Below are positions 37,441 to 46,142 of a stretch of DNA of 64,000 nt, in pieces. A model generated the notes under the pieces. That model was not told the origin of the DNA. It made no database searches and saw only the letters and a list, made by a program, of their open reading frames with translations. The stretch is from contig NZ_AP028669.1 of NCBI RefSeq assembly GCF_041154485.1, positions 4,588,001 to 4,652,000 on the forward strand, given 5' to 3'. The DNA is from Variovorax sp. V93. Lineage in GTDB: Bacteria; Pseudomonadota; Gammaproteobacteria; Burkholderiales; Burkholderiaceae_C. The position numbers and the translations under genes were made by a program. Each line of letters begins with the position of its first letter. Within the stretch, counting starts at the first letter, position 1.

Positions 37441-38421
37441 TCACGGCACCGCATCCGGCGCCAAGGCCCGCGCCCCGTTCTGCCGCCAAACCCCCGGCGA
37501 CACGCCGTACTCGCGCTTGAATGCGCGGTTGAAAGCCGCTTCCGATTCGTAGCCGACACCTTCGGCAATGCGCGCCAGGTTGCCCTGGTCCTTGCGCAGC
37601 ATGCCGGCGGCCAGGATCATGCGCCAGCGCGCCAGGTAGTGCATGGGCGGCGCGCCCACCAGCTCGGTGAAGCGGTCCGCCAGCACGCTGCGCGAGACGT
37701 GAACCTCCTGCGCCAGCTCATCGACCGTCCAGTTGCGTGCGGGTTCGCCGTGCATCAGCGCCAGGCAGCGGCTCACGTGGGGGTCGCGCAGGCCCGCCAG
37801 CCAGCCGGGATTGTTGGCGGGCATGGATTCGATGTAGCCGCGCAGCACTTCGGCGAACAGCACCTCCGCCACCTTGGCGGCGACCATCTCGGAACCGGGC
37901 GTGCGCGATGCCGCATCGCCCAGCACGTAGTTGACGGACTGCTCGATCCACGGGCCCGCCGGCCTGCTGCGCAGCGACGTGGTGAACAGGCGCGGAATGT
38001 TCGCCATGAGGGGGTTGGGCGCATCGCCTTCGTATGCGAACCAGCTGCACACCAGCACCGTGCGCTCACCATTGCCGCCGTAGCGGATGCGCTCCAGTTC
38101 GGGCGCGCGCGGGTTCACCACATGCGCCACATCCACCGCCGCCTGGAGCAGGCCGCTGCCCAGCACGTGCGAGTCGCCATGCGGCACGGCGATCACGTCG
38201 CCGGCATGCGCGCGGATCGGTTCTTTGCCGTCGACCTGGGCCCAGCATTCGCCTTGCAGCACGAGGTGGCAGATGGCCAGCCGCTGCGCGCCGGGCCTGA
38301 GCAGTTGCGCCATGTGCGCGCCCTTGGGCACCTTGAAGCACCAGGGCGCATGCATGTCCCCGTTGAGGAACAGCGCGCCCTCCAGGCGGATGGTCCGCAG
38401 CACGTCCGACAAGACATCCAT
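37441..38421 (-). CDS. AraC-family regulator with cupin sensor
   Basis: 326 residues from the ATG at 38421, which has GGGAGG 5 bp upstream (an ATG at 38439 is less likely). The N-terminal half is a cupin-type sensor (LEGALFLNGDMHAPWCFKVPKGAHMAQLL ... HAGDVIAVPHGDSHVLG); the C-terminal half holds both AraC helix-turn-helix units (WTVDELAQEVHVSRSVLADRFTELVGAPPMHYL, ARIAEGVGYESEAAFNRAFKREYGVSPGVWR). The protein resembles the AraC regulators of short-chain dehydrogenase or efflux genes. Divergent from the DUF4242 gene. Its C-terminal codons overlap the region resembling the tRNA flank. Confidence 0.9.
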   Translation of the reverse strand: MDVLSDVLRTIRLEGALFLNGDMHAPWCFKVPKGAHMAQLLRPGAQRLAICHLVLQGECWAQVDGKEPIRAHAGDVIAVPHGDSHVLGSGLLQAAVDVAHVVNPRAPELERIRYGGNGERTVLVCSWFAYEGDAPNPLMANIPRLFTTSLRSRPAGPWIEQSVNYVLGDAASRTPGSEMVAAKVAEVLFAEVLRGYIESMPANNPGWLAGLRDPHVSRCLALMHGEPARNWTVDELAQEVHVSRSVLADRFTELVGAPPMHYLARWRMILAAGMLRKDQGNLARIAEGVGYESEAAFNRAFKREYGVSPGVWRQNGARALAPDAVP

Positions 38422-38555
38422 GGTCACCTCCCGGGGCAAGCGAGGGCGGGGTTTCGGTCAACAAGTCCGGCGCAGCGGGCAATACAACGGTGCTTCGCGT
38501 CGGCACCATAGGTCTTGGTCGCTCCGACCGATTTTATCCAGACAGGAGTATCGCC

Positions 38556-38828
38556 ATGCCCAAATTCCTCATCGAACGGCACATCCCCGGCGCCGGCAAG
38601 TTCACGCCGGCAGACCTGAAAGCCATTTCGCAGAAGTCCTGCGGCGTGCTGGGCAGCATGGGCCCCGAGATCCAGTGGGTCCACAGCTACGTGACCGACG
38701 ACCGGATCTACTGCATCTACCAGGCGGCCAACGAGGCGCTGGTGCGCAGGCATGCGGAACTCGGCGGCTTTCCGGCCGACCGGGTGGACCGGGTGTACAG
38801 CGTGATCGACCCGGCCACGGCCGAGTGA
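38556..38828 (+). CDS. DUF4242 domain protein
   Basis: 90 residues, MPKFLIERHIPGAGKFTPADLKAISQKSCGVLGSMGPEIQWVHSYVTDDRIYCIYQAANEALVRRHAELGGFPADRV is the whole DUF4242 domain; family members are small ferredoxin-like-fold proteins, some annotated as nickel-binding. ATG at 38556 with ACAGGAG upstream. Divergent from the AraC gene by 134 bp, so AraC probably regulates it. A 7-bp GC hairpin (38842-38861) follows but lacks a T-run. Function not known. Confidence 0.85.
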   Translation: MPKFLIERHIPGAGKFTPADLKAISQKSCGVLGSMGPEIQWVHSYVTDDRIYCIYQAANEALVRRHAELGGFPADRVDRVYSVIDPATAE

Positions 38829-39355
38829 GACTACTGAGCAGGGCGGCCGAACAAGGCCGCCGGATCAGCGCGAAGGCGCCGCCCTCATTCGGCCTGCTGC
38901 CGGCCTTCCGGCGCAGCCACGATCTGCAAGCCCCGCGACGACGCCTGCTGCTGGCTCTGCACCGGCCCAACCAGCAAGCCCGGTCCGGATTCGCCCAGCC
39001 CTCTTCGCCCGGTGCCTCTCACGAGGTGGCGTGGCAGGTGGTGCGTTCTTCGTATCAGCTCGAGGGCCTCGCTGCGCGCTGGTTCGGACGCCGGTAGAAA
39101 CATCTGCAGTACGCTCATGATGTCATCCCGTGAAAGCCAGAAAAAATATGGCTGGCTCGTCCCGAATGGAGCGGAGCCGGGGGTATCCGATGCGGCCTCT
39201 GGCGCGGTCGCAGGCGGATTATGGGCGCCGAATGCCGGTGCGGTTGCACGGCCCCTCGGGCAGTAGTGTTGCTGTGCGCTTATCTACAAACCATAGTATT
39301 CATGCGGCCGGCGCGGCGAGTGCGCCCCCGCTTTTCAGGGGCCGGCAGGCCGCCT
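38829..39355. other. Gene-poor stretch
   Basis: No gene I can defend. A 77-codon minus frame at 38885-39118 (MSVLQMFLPASEPARSEALELIRRTHHLPRH...) has a weak GGGA ribosome site and no recognisable family. Frames on the plus strand have poor composition. A hairpin GGCGGCC/GGCCGCC at 38842-38861 may end the DUF4242 transcript. Confidence 0.4.
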
Positions 39356-39433
39356 TCACAGGTGCCGGGCGACGAGCACCACTGCTCCCGCAAGGGAGAT
39401 GGCACCGCCCACGATTTTCCTCAGCATTCTCAT
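39356..39433 (-). CDS. Possible 25-aa hydrophobic peptide
   Basis: MRMLRKIVGGAISLAGAVVL then VARHL: a basic start and one hydrophobic helix. Its ATG overlaps the stop of the upstream 42-codon frame (ATGA) and GGAGA lies 5 bp before it. Small size makes this tentative. Confidence 0.35.
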   Translation of the reverse strand: MRMLRKIVGGAISLAGAVVLVARHL

Positions 39434-39558
39434 CGGGTTCTCCAGCGTAGAGCCTCGATGGTGCAACGCTTCGGCACCGGGCGGGTTTGGCAATTCTCAT
39501 GACCGGGATAGCCGCCACCCTCCAGCGAGCAGCCCTGTAGGCACTTGCCCACGCGCAT
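39430..39558 (-). CDS. Possible 42-aa cysteine-containing peptide
   Basis: Starts MRVGKCLQGCSLEGGGYPGH and contains four cysteines (residues 6, 10, 23, 32) and a basic tail. GGGAG is 10 bp before ATG. Overlaps the 25-codon frame by 4 bp, which suggests a translated pair, but no family is recognised. Confidence 0.35.
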   Translation of the reverse strand: MRVGKCLQGCSLEGGGYPGHENCQTRPVPKRCTIEALRWRTR

Positions 39559-39651
39559 GGATTGATTTCTCCCGCACGCGGTGGCCGCAGGCGCGGCCAA
39601 TGTCGAGCGCACGAATCGCGGTTCCTCCTCACGACGCTCCGTGCGTCGTTA

Positions 39652-39681
39652 AGCGCTCCCTCGGGAGCGCTTTTTTTTTTT
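39652..39681 (+). terminator. Strong hairpin with long T-run, plus strand
   Basis: AGCGCTCCC (39652-39660) / GGGAGCGCT (39663-39671) followed by an 11-base T stretch on the plus strand; a second stem ACGACG/CGTCGT precedes it (39631-39649). The only nearby gene that ends here is the leftward plsC, for which the T-run is on the wrong side, so the transcript it serves is unclear. Confidence 0.6.
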
Positions 39682-39703
39682 GCCTGCCGCCGGCGCCGTG
39701 CGG

Positions 39704-40450
39704 CTAGTGGGTCTCGCGGCGCAGCTGCTGCACGTCTTCGTGCAGCGCCTGGGCCCAGGCGCGGCGGTCGCGCCCGTGCGAGGGCTGCGGCTCGCCGAAG
39801 CGCACGATCGCCAGGAGCGGCGGCGCGCGCAGCGTGTTCCAGAGCGAGGTCAGCAGGTTGTCGTCGTCGATGTAGCGCGGCGCCTGGCTGGTTTCCCCGG
39901 TGGCCGCATCGGCAAAGCGCAATGCGGCCGGCAGCACGGGCGCGCCCGACGAAATGGCGGCCTGCAGCAGGTTGGCATGGAAGGGCAGCAGCCCGCGCCC
40001 GTCGCTCGTCGTGCCTTCCGGGAACACCCCGATCAGGTCGCCGTTGCGCAGCGCCTCGGTCATGTGGTGCACCACGCGCAGCGCATCGCGGCGGCGTTCG
40101 CGCTCGATGTAGAGCGAACCCGCGCCGGTGGACAGCGTGCCGATCAGCGGCCAGTGCTTCACGCCCGCCTTCGAGACAAAGCGCACGTGGCAGGCGGCGT
40201 GGATGGCCGTGATGTCGAGCCACGAGAGGTGATTGCTGATGAGCAGCACCGGCCCCTGGGCGGGCGGCGTGCCCTGCACCTGGAGCGCGATGCCCATGAT
40301 CTCGAGCAGGCGCTGCGACCACTGCTGCACGCGCAGGTTGCGCTCCACCTGCGAAAGGCCCGGAAAGGTGAAGCGGATCGTCCACCAGCCACCCAGCGCG
40401 TGCCCGACCGCATGCAGCAGGCGCCAGCAGGCCTTCAGTGAATGAACCAT
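39704..40450 (-). CDS. plsC: 1-acyl-sn-glycerol-3-phosphate acyltransferase
   Basis: 248 residues from the ATG at 40450. Acyltransferase motifs: NHLSWLD (HX4D), then FVSKAGVKHWPLIG, and VFPEGTTSDGRGLLPFHANL. The N-terminus is hydrophobic with one membrane helix. Transfers an acyl chain to lysophosphatidate in phospholipid synthesis. Last gene of the algH-ruvX-pyrR-pyrB-pyrC' unit, 16 bp after pyrC'; this order is common in Burkholderiales. Confidence 0.9.
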   Translation of the reverse strand: MVHSLKACWRLLHAVGHALGGWWTIRFTFPGLSQVERNLRVQQWSQRLLEIMGIALQVQGTPPAQGPVLLISNHLSWLDITAIHAACHVRFVSKAGVKHWPLIGTLSTGAGSLYIERERRRDALRVVHHMTEALRNGDLIGVFPEGTTSDGRGLLPFHANLLQAAISSGAPVLPAALRFADAATGETSQAPRYIDDDNLLTSLWNTLRAPPLLAIVRFGEPQPSHGRDRRAWAQALHEDVQQLRRETH

Positions 40451-40466
40451 CGAGAAGCGGGTCCTT

Positions 40467-41750
40467 TCAGCCGTGAACCACGCGGCCGGCGACGAGGGTG
40501 TGGCGCGCGCGCCCCAGCAACGGATAGCCCGAGAACGGCGTGTGCTTGCCCTGGCTCTTGAGCGCTTCGGGCTGCACCTGCCATTCGAGGCCCGGATCGA
40601 AGACGCACAGGTCGGCCACGCCGCCCTCGGCCAGCCGGCCGATGCCGGTGCCCGCATCGGCGGCCGCCAGCAGCCGCGCGGGCGCGGAGGTGACGACTTC
40701 CAGCGCGCGCACGATGCCCGCGCCGCTGCGCTCGCCCCACTGCAGCGCGAGCGGCAGCAGCAGTTCGAGCCCGGTTGCGCCGGGCTCGGCCTCGGCAAAG
40801 GGCAGCGTCTTGGCATCGGCCTCGACCGGCGTGTGGTCGGACACCAGCGCATCGATGGTGCCGTCGGCCAGCGCGGCCGACAGCGCATCGCGGTCGCCCT
40901 GCTGGCGCAGCGGAGGATTGAGGCGCGCACGGCTGTCGAAGAAGCCGATGTCGGTGTCGGCCAGGTGCAGCGAGTTGATGCTGACGTCGCAGGTGAGCGG
41001 CAGGCCCTGCGCCTTGGCCGCGCGCACCAGCGCCACGCCCGCGGCGCTGGAGATGCGGCACAGGTGCACGCGCGCGCCGGTGCTCTTCATGAGCTCGACG
41101 ATGGTGAAGATCGCGATGGTTTCGGCCGACACCGGCACGCCCGAGAGGCCCAGGCGCGTGGCCAGCGGGCCGCTGGCCGCCACGCCCTTGCCAAGGTCGC
41201 GGTCCTGCGGCCGCAGCCACACGGTGTAGCCGAAGGTGCTCGCGTAGAGCAGCGCGCGCTGCAGCACCTGGGTGTCGGCCAGCGGCACGTCGGCCTGGCT
41301 GAAGCCGATGCAGCCGGCCTCGGTGAGCTCGGCCATTTCGGTGAGCACGCCGCCCGCGAGGCTGCGCGTGAGCGCGCCGAGCGGAAAGAGCCGTGCGCCC
41401 TGCAGCTTCTCGGCGCGGAACTTGAGCATCTCGACCAGGCCCGGCTCGTCGAGCACGGGGTCGGTGTCGGGCGGGCACACGAGGCTGGTGACGCCGCCCG
41501 CGATGGCCGCGGCCATTTCGCTTTCGAGCATGCCTTCGTGCTCGTAGCCGGGCTCGCGCAGTCGCGCGGCCAGGTCGACGAGGCCGGGCGCGACGATGCA
41601 GCCCGCGGCGTCGATGGTGCGCTCGGCCTTGAAGCCGGCCGGGCTGCGGCCGATGCCGGCGATCCTGCCGTCGGCGATGGCGATGTCGGTTTTCTTGTCG
41701 ATGCCCGATGCGGGGTCGACGACGCGGCCGTTGGAGATAAGGATGTTCAT
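40467..41750 (-). CDS. pyrC': Dihydroorotase-like subunit PyrC' (metal ligands missing)
   Basis: 427 residues of the class I dihydroorotase fold ([34 protein letters not shown] at the N-terminus; [11 protein letters not shown] and [11 protein letters not shown] toward the end). Active enzymes have an HxH zinc motif in DxHxHLREPG; here it reads [12 protein letters not shown], and the later HxCH-type His is Arg (VHLCRISS). It is therefore probably the non-catalytic PyrC' partner of aspartate transcarbamoylase known from Pseudomonas, which stabilises PyrB. Its ATG overlaps the pyrB stop. A true dihydroorotase must be elsewhere. Confidence 0.9.
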   Translation of the reverse strand: MNILISNGRVVDPASGIDKKTDIAIADGRIAGIGRSPAGFKAERTIDAAGCIVAPGLVDLAARLREPGYEHEGMLESEMAAAIAGGVTSLVCPPDTDPVLDEPGLVEMLKFRAEKLQGARLFPLGALTRSLAGGVLTEMAELTEAGCIGFSQADVPLADTQVLQRALLYASTFGYTVWLRPQDRDLGKGVAASGPLATRLGLSGVPVSAETIAIFTIVELMKSTGARVHLCRISSAAGVALVRAAKAQGLPLTCDVSINSLHLADTDIGFFDSRARLNPPLRQQGDRDALSAALADGTIDALVSDHTPVEADAKTLPFAEAEPGATGLELLLPLALQWGERSGAGIVRALEVVTSAPARLLAAADAGTGIGRLAEGGVADLCVFDPGLEWQVQPEALKSQGKHTPFSGYPLLGRARHTLVAGRVVHG

Positions 41751-42708
41751 GCTTCGTTACCCGCCACGATGCTCATGACGGCCATGCGAACGGCAATGCC
41801 GAAGGTGACCTGCGGGAGGATCACGCTCTGCTTTCCGTCGACCACGGCCGAATCGATTTCCACCCCGCGGTTGATCGGCCCCGGGTGCATGACGATGGCA
41901 TCCGGTTTCGCCAGCTGCAGCTTCTCGGGCGTGAGGCCGTAGGTCTTGAAGAACTCCTGCGACGAGGGCAGCAGCGCGCCGCTCATGCGCTCGTTCTGCA
42001 GGCGCAGCATGATGATGACGTCGCAGTCCCTGATGCCCTCTTCGAGCGTGTGGCATACGCGCACGCCCATGCCGGCCATGTCGCCGGGCACCAGCGTCTT
42101 GGGGCCGACCACCCGCACCTCGGCACAGCCGAGCGTGGTGAGCGCATGGATGTCGGAGCGCGCCACGCGCGAGTGCAGCACGTCGCCGACGATCGCCACC
42201 GTGAGGTTCGCAAAATCCTTCTTGTAGTGGCGGATCGTGTACATGTCGAGCAGCCCCTGCGTCGGGTGCGCATGGCGGCCATCGCCGGCGTTCACCACGT
42301 GCACGTGCGGCGCCACGTGCTGCGCGATCAGGTAGGGCGCGCCCGACTCGCTGTGGCGCACCACGAACAGGTCGGCCGCCATCGCGCTCAGGTTGGCGAT
42401 GGTGTCGAGCAGCGACTCGCCCTTGGTGGCCGAGGAGCGCGCGATGTCCAGGTTGATGACGTCGGCACTCAAGCGCTTGGCCGCGATCTCGAAGGTGGTG
42501 CGGGTGCGCGTCGAGTTCTCGAAGAACAGGTTGAACACGCTCTTGCCGCGCAGGAGCGGCACCTTCTTCACCTCGCGGTCGCTCACGCTCGTGAAGTTGG
42601 CGGCGGTGTCGAGGATGTGCGTGACGATGTCCTTGGGCAGGCCCTCGATCGACAGCAGGTGGATCAGTTCGCCGTTCTTGTTGAGCTGGGGATTTCGCTT
42701 GTAGAGCA

Positions 42709-42709
<1 letters not shown>
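41747..42709 (-). CDS. pyrB: Aspartate carbamoyltransferase catalytic subunit
   Basis: 320 residues. First committed step of pyrimidine synthesis: carbamoyl phosphate plus aspartate to carbamoyl-aspartate. Carbamoyl-phosphate motif [13 protein letters not shown], then [40 protein letters not shown] and the Asp-binding MLRLQNERM...[12 protein letters not shown]. Longer N-terminus (about 15 residues) than E. coli PyrB. Overlaps pyrR at TAATG and pyrC' by 4 bp. Confidence 0.97.
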
Positions 42710-43202
<493 letters not shown>

Positions 43203-43206
<4 letters not shown>

Positions 43207-43652
43207 GAAAGACTCCTTAGGAATTGCTCCAGGATGATGCAGGCCGAGGCGGCATCGGCATCGCGGGCGCCGGAGGCCAGCGCCTCGGTCGTGCTGTAGC
43301 GCTCGTCGACCTCGAACACCTGCAGGTTGAAACGGCCACGCAACTGCCGCGCGAACTTCTGCGCGCGGCGGGTGTTCTCGTGCGGGGCGCCGTCGGGGTG
43401 GTAAGGCACGCCGACCACCAGCGCGTCGGGCTGCCATTCCTTGATGCGGGCCTCGACCTGCGCAAAGCGGGCGTCGCCCTCGGCCTTGATGGTGGCCTGC
43501 GGCGTCGCGGCGCCGAGCAGCCGGTTTCCACTGGCGACGCCGGTGCGCTTCAGGCCGAAGTCGAAGGCCAGGAAGCTCTGGAAGTGGGGAGGAACGGCAA
43601 CGGCAGCAGGGGCGGCGGGGGGAGCGGGAACGTCCGGCATGGCAGCGGCCAT
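43203..43652 (-). CDS. ruvX: Putative pre-16S rRNA nuclease / Holliday junction resolvase-like
   Basis: 149 residues, YqgF family. RNase H-like fold: [17 protein letters not shown] with the first catalytic Asp, [44 protein letters not shown] and [15 protein letters not shown]. The start at 43652 overlaps the algH stop (ATGA); an internal ATG at 43640 (MPDVPAP) is an alternative. The first 20 residues are Ala/Pro rich. Confidence 0.92.
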
Positions 43653-44251
43653 CAGGCGTGTCCCGCTTCCGGCGACAGTTTCCAGGCTTCCAGGCCCAGC
43701 AGCAGCAGCGCCCTGTCGTAGCGCTGCTCGACCGGGGTGTCGAAGATCACGGCCGGATCGGCGCCCACGGTGAGCCAGCTGTTCTCGGCCAGTTCGGACT
43801 CGAGCTGCCCCTCGCCCCAGGCCGAATAACCCAGCGAAACCAGCACCTTGCGCGGGCCCGCGCCGGTGGCCAGGGCCTCGAGCACGTCCTTGGAGGTGGT
43901 CATCTCGAGTCCGCCGGGAATGGTCATGGTCGAGGCGTAGACCGATTCCTCGGGCTTTTCGGCATGGGTGAACACCGGCTCGTGCAGCACGAAGCCGCGT
44001 TCGGTCTGCACCGGCCCGCCCTGGAAGACGGGTGCGTCGCCGAGTTCGGGACGTGACAGGTGCAGTTCGATCTTCTCGAACAGCACCTTCAGGTTGATGT
44101 CGCTGGGTTTGTTGATCACCAGCCCGAGCGCGCCGCGCTCGCTGTGCTCGCACAGGTAGACGACGCTGCGGTTGAAAGTTTTATCTTCCATCCCCGGCAT
44201 CGCGATCAGGAAGTGATGCGTGAGGTTCATCGGGGCAGAATCGGCAGCCAT
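43652..44251 (-). CDS. algH: AlgH/YqgE (UPF0301) family protein
   Basis: 199 residues with MNLTHHFLIAMPGMEDKTFNRSVVYLCEHSERGALGLVINKP, VFQGGPVQTERGFVLHE and LVSLGYSAWGEGQLESELAENSWLT, which define UPF0301. The family is named for a regulator of alginate in Pseudomonas but its biochemical role is uncertain. First gene of the leftward pyrimidine unit and directly back to back with the photolyase start codon. Confidence 0.95.
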   Translation of the reverse strand: MAADSAPMNLTHHFLIAMPGMEDKTFNRSVVYLCEHSERGALGLVINKPSDINLKVLFEKIELHLSRPELGDAPVFQGGPVQTERGFVLHEPVFTHAEKPEESVYASTMTIPGGLEMTTSKDVLEALATGAGPRKVLVSLGYSAWGEGQLESELAENSWLTVGADPAVIFDTPVEQRYDRALLLLGLEAWKLSPEAGHA

Positions 44252-45799
44252 ATGCCGCCGATTTTACTGGCCGTCGACAAGACCTATCCCAAAGGGCTCA
44301 TGTGGTTTCGCCGCGACCTGCGCGTGGACGACAACGCGGCCCTGTACCACGCGCTGCGGGCCTGCCGGCAGGTGGTGTGCGTTTTCGTGTTCGACCGGGC
44401 GATCCTGGACCCCCTGCCCCGCATCGACCGGCGCGTGGAATTCATCCGGGAATCGCTGGTGGAGCTCGAGGAAGAACTGCGGGCGCTGAGCGGCGGGCTG
44501 ATCGTGCGGCACGCCAACGCCATCGAGGAAATCCCGGCGCTCGCGCACAGCCTGGACGTGCAGGCCGTCTTCGCCAACCGCGACAACGAGCCCGACGCGC
44601 TGGCGCGCGATGCCCAGGTGCTGGGCGCCCTGGCCAACGCGGGCGTGAGCTTCTATACCTACAAGGACTCCACCGTCTTCGAGCGCGACGAGGTGCTCAA
44701 CAAGACAGGCCAGCCGTACACGGTGTTCACGCCCTACAAGCGGGCCTGGCTCGCCAAGGTCGACTCCTTCTTCCTGAAGCCGTACCCGGTGCGCAGCCAT
44801 GCCGACGCGCTGGCGCCGCCGCCTGCGGCCGATCGCACGCCGGTGCCTTCGCTCGAGGATCTCGGCTTTGGGCGGAGCAATCTTTCCGAACTCGGCATTC
44901 CCACCGGCAGCCAGGGCGCGGCAACGCTGTTCGAGGACTTCTTCCAGCGCATCGACCGCTATGACGCCGCGCGCAATTTTCCGGCGGTGCGGGGGCCGAG
45001 CTACCTGGGCGTGCACCTGCGCTTCGGCACGGTGTCGATCCGGCAGCTCGCCGGGATTGCGCACCAGCTCTTCCTGCAGGGCGACGCGGGCGCGGCCACC
45101 TGGCTCAGCGAGCTGATCTGGCGCGAGTTCTATTTCCAGATCCTGGTGCACTTTCCGCACGTGCATTCGGACGGCGAGTCGAAGAGCTTCCGGCCCGAGT
45201 ACGACAAGATCCAGTGGCACCACGGCAAGCATGCCGACCAGCTGTTCGAGGCCTGGTGCCAGGGCCGCACGGGCTACCCGCTGGTGGACGCGGCCATGCT
45301 GCAGATCAACCAGAGCGGCTACATGCACAACCGCCTGCGCATGGTGGTGGCCAGCTTCCTCTGCAAGGACCTGGGGTTGGACTGGCGTCGCGGCGAGCGC
45401 TACTTTGCGCTGCACCTGAACGACTTCGAGCTGGCTTCGAACAACGGCAACTGGCAATGGGCCAGCTCCAGCGGCTGCGACGCCCAGCCCTGGTTCCGCA
45501 TCTTCAACCCGGTGACGCAGAGCGAGCGCTTCGACCCCGAGGGCAAGTTCATCCGGCGCTACCTGCCGCAGCTCGCGGGGCTGTCGAATGCGGCCATCCA
45601 CGCCCCCTGGACGGCGTCGCCGGTGGAACTGGAGGCCGCCGGCATCAAGCTCGGCGAAACCTACCCGAGGCCGGTGGTGGACCATGCCGAGGCGCGCGAG
45701 CAGACGCTGCGGCGCTACGGTGCCGTGCGCGGCGCCGACCAGCCGCCGCTCAGCGGCGCGTCAGCACGATCTCCGCGCCGGCGTCGGAGCGTCCCCTGA
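44252..45799 (+). CDS. phrB: Deoxyribodipyrimidine photolyase (class I CPD)
   Basis: 515 residues from ATG 44252. FAD- and antenna-dependent repair of UV pyrimidine dimers. MWFRRDLRVDDNAALYHAL at the N-terminal antenna domain, then SELIWREFYFQIL, TGYPLVDAAMLQINQSGYMHNRLRM and LHLNDFELASNNGNWQWASSSGCDAQPWFRIFNP of the FAD domain. The ATG at 44300 (before WFRRDLR, with AAAGGG upstream) is a possible later start. The last 50 bp overlap the convergent gene at 45750; the tail SARSPRRRRSVP is not conserved in the family. Confidence 0.95.
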   Translation: MPPILLAVDKTYPKGLMWFRRDLRVDDNAALYHALRACRQVVCVFVFDRAILDPLPRIDRRVEFIRESLVELEEELRALSGGLIVRHANAIEEIPALAHSLDVQAVFANRDNEPDALARDAQVLGALANAGVSFYTYKDSTVFERDEVLNKTGQPYTVFTPYKRAWLAKVDSFFLKPYPVRSHADALAPPPAADRTPVPSLEDLGFGRSNLSELGIPTGSQGAATLFEDFFQRIDRYDAARNFPAVRGPSYLGVHLRFGTVSIRQLAGIAHQLFLQGDAGAATWLSELIWREFYFQILVHFPHVHSDGESKSFRPEYDKIQWHHGKHADQLFEAWCQGRTGYPLVDAAMLQINQSGYMHNRLRMVVASFLCKDLGLDWRRGERYFALHLNDFELASNNGNWQWASSSGCDAQPWFRIFNPVTQSERFDPEGKFIRRYLPQLAGLSNAAIHAPWTASPVELEAAGIKLGETYPRPVVDHAEAREQTLRRYGAVRGADQPPLSGASARSPRRRRSVP

Positions 45800-46142
45800 G
45801 CGTGCCCGCGTCGAGCTGCTGGAAGGTGACGAGGTTGTCGCGGCAGCCGGTGAGCGCCTTGCTGCTCTGGAAGTGCAGCTCGTAGACGCCGCTGTCCACG
45901 CGCCGCCAAAGCATCGGGATCGGGATGCCGACGCAAGGATCGGCGGGGCTCTGCAAGAGCGTGCGCCAGGTGCCGCCTGCCGACTGGAGCTGCATCTGCG
46001 CGTTGATCTGGCGGCCGTCCTTGAGCGTGATGCGCGCGGTCCAGTCGCCTTCCAGTCCGTCGGCCGCCTGCGCCGCGGCCAGCCCGGCGGCCATGGCCAG
46101 CATGCCGGCGCAGGCTGCGGCACGCCACGAGATGCGCTTCAT
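45750..46142 (-). CDS. Small secreted protein of unknown function
   Basis: 130 residues, start ATG at 46142. Signal peptide MKRISWRAAACAGMLAMAAGLAAAQA (cleavage near residue 26), then a short beta-rich body (DGLEGDWTARITLKDGRQIN ... LRGRSDAGAEIVLTRR) with two cysteines. It overlaps the stop of the upstream lipoprotein gene (ATGA), so the two are co-translated, and overlaps the photolyase end by 50 bp on the other strand. No family recognised. Confidence 0.75.
   Translation of the reverse strand: MKRISWRAAACAGMLAMAAGLAAAQAADGLEGDWTARITLKDGRQINAQMQLQSAGGTWRTLLQSPADPCVGIPIPMLWRRVDSGVYELHFQSSKALTGCRDNLVTFQQLDAGTLRGRSDAGAEIVLTRR

Noticed and set aside
38885..39118. 77-codon minus frame as a gene
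   Set aside because: Weak ribosome site, no family, no neighbours that support it; left as part of a gene-poor stretch.
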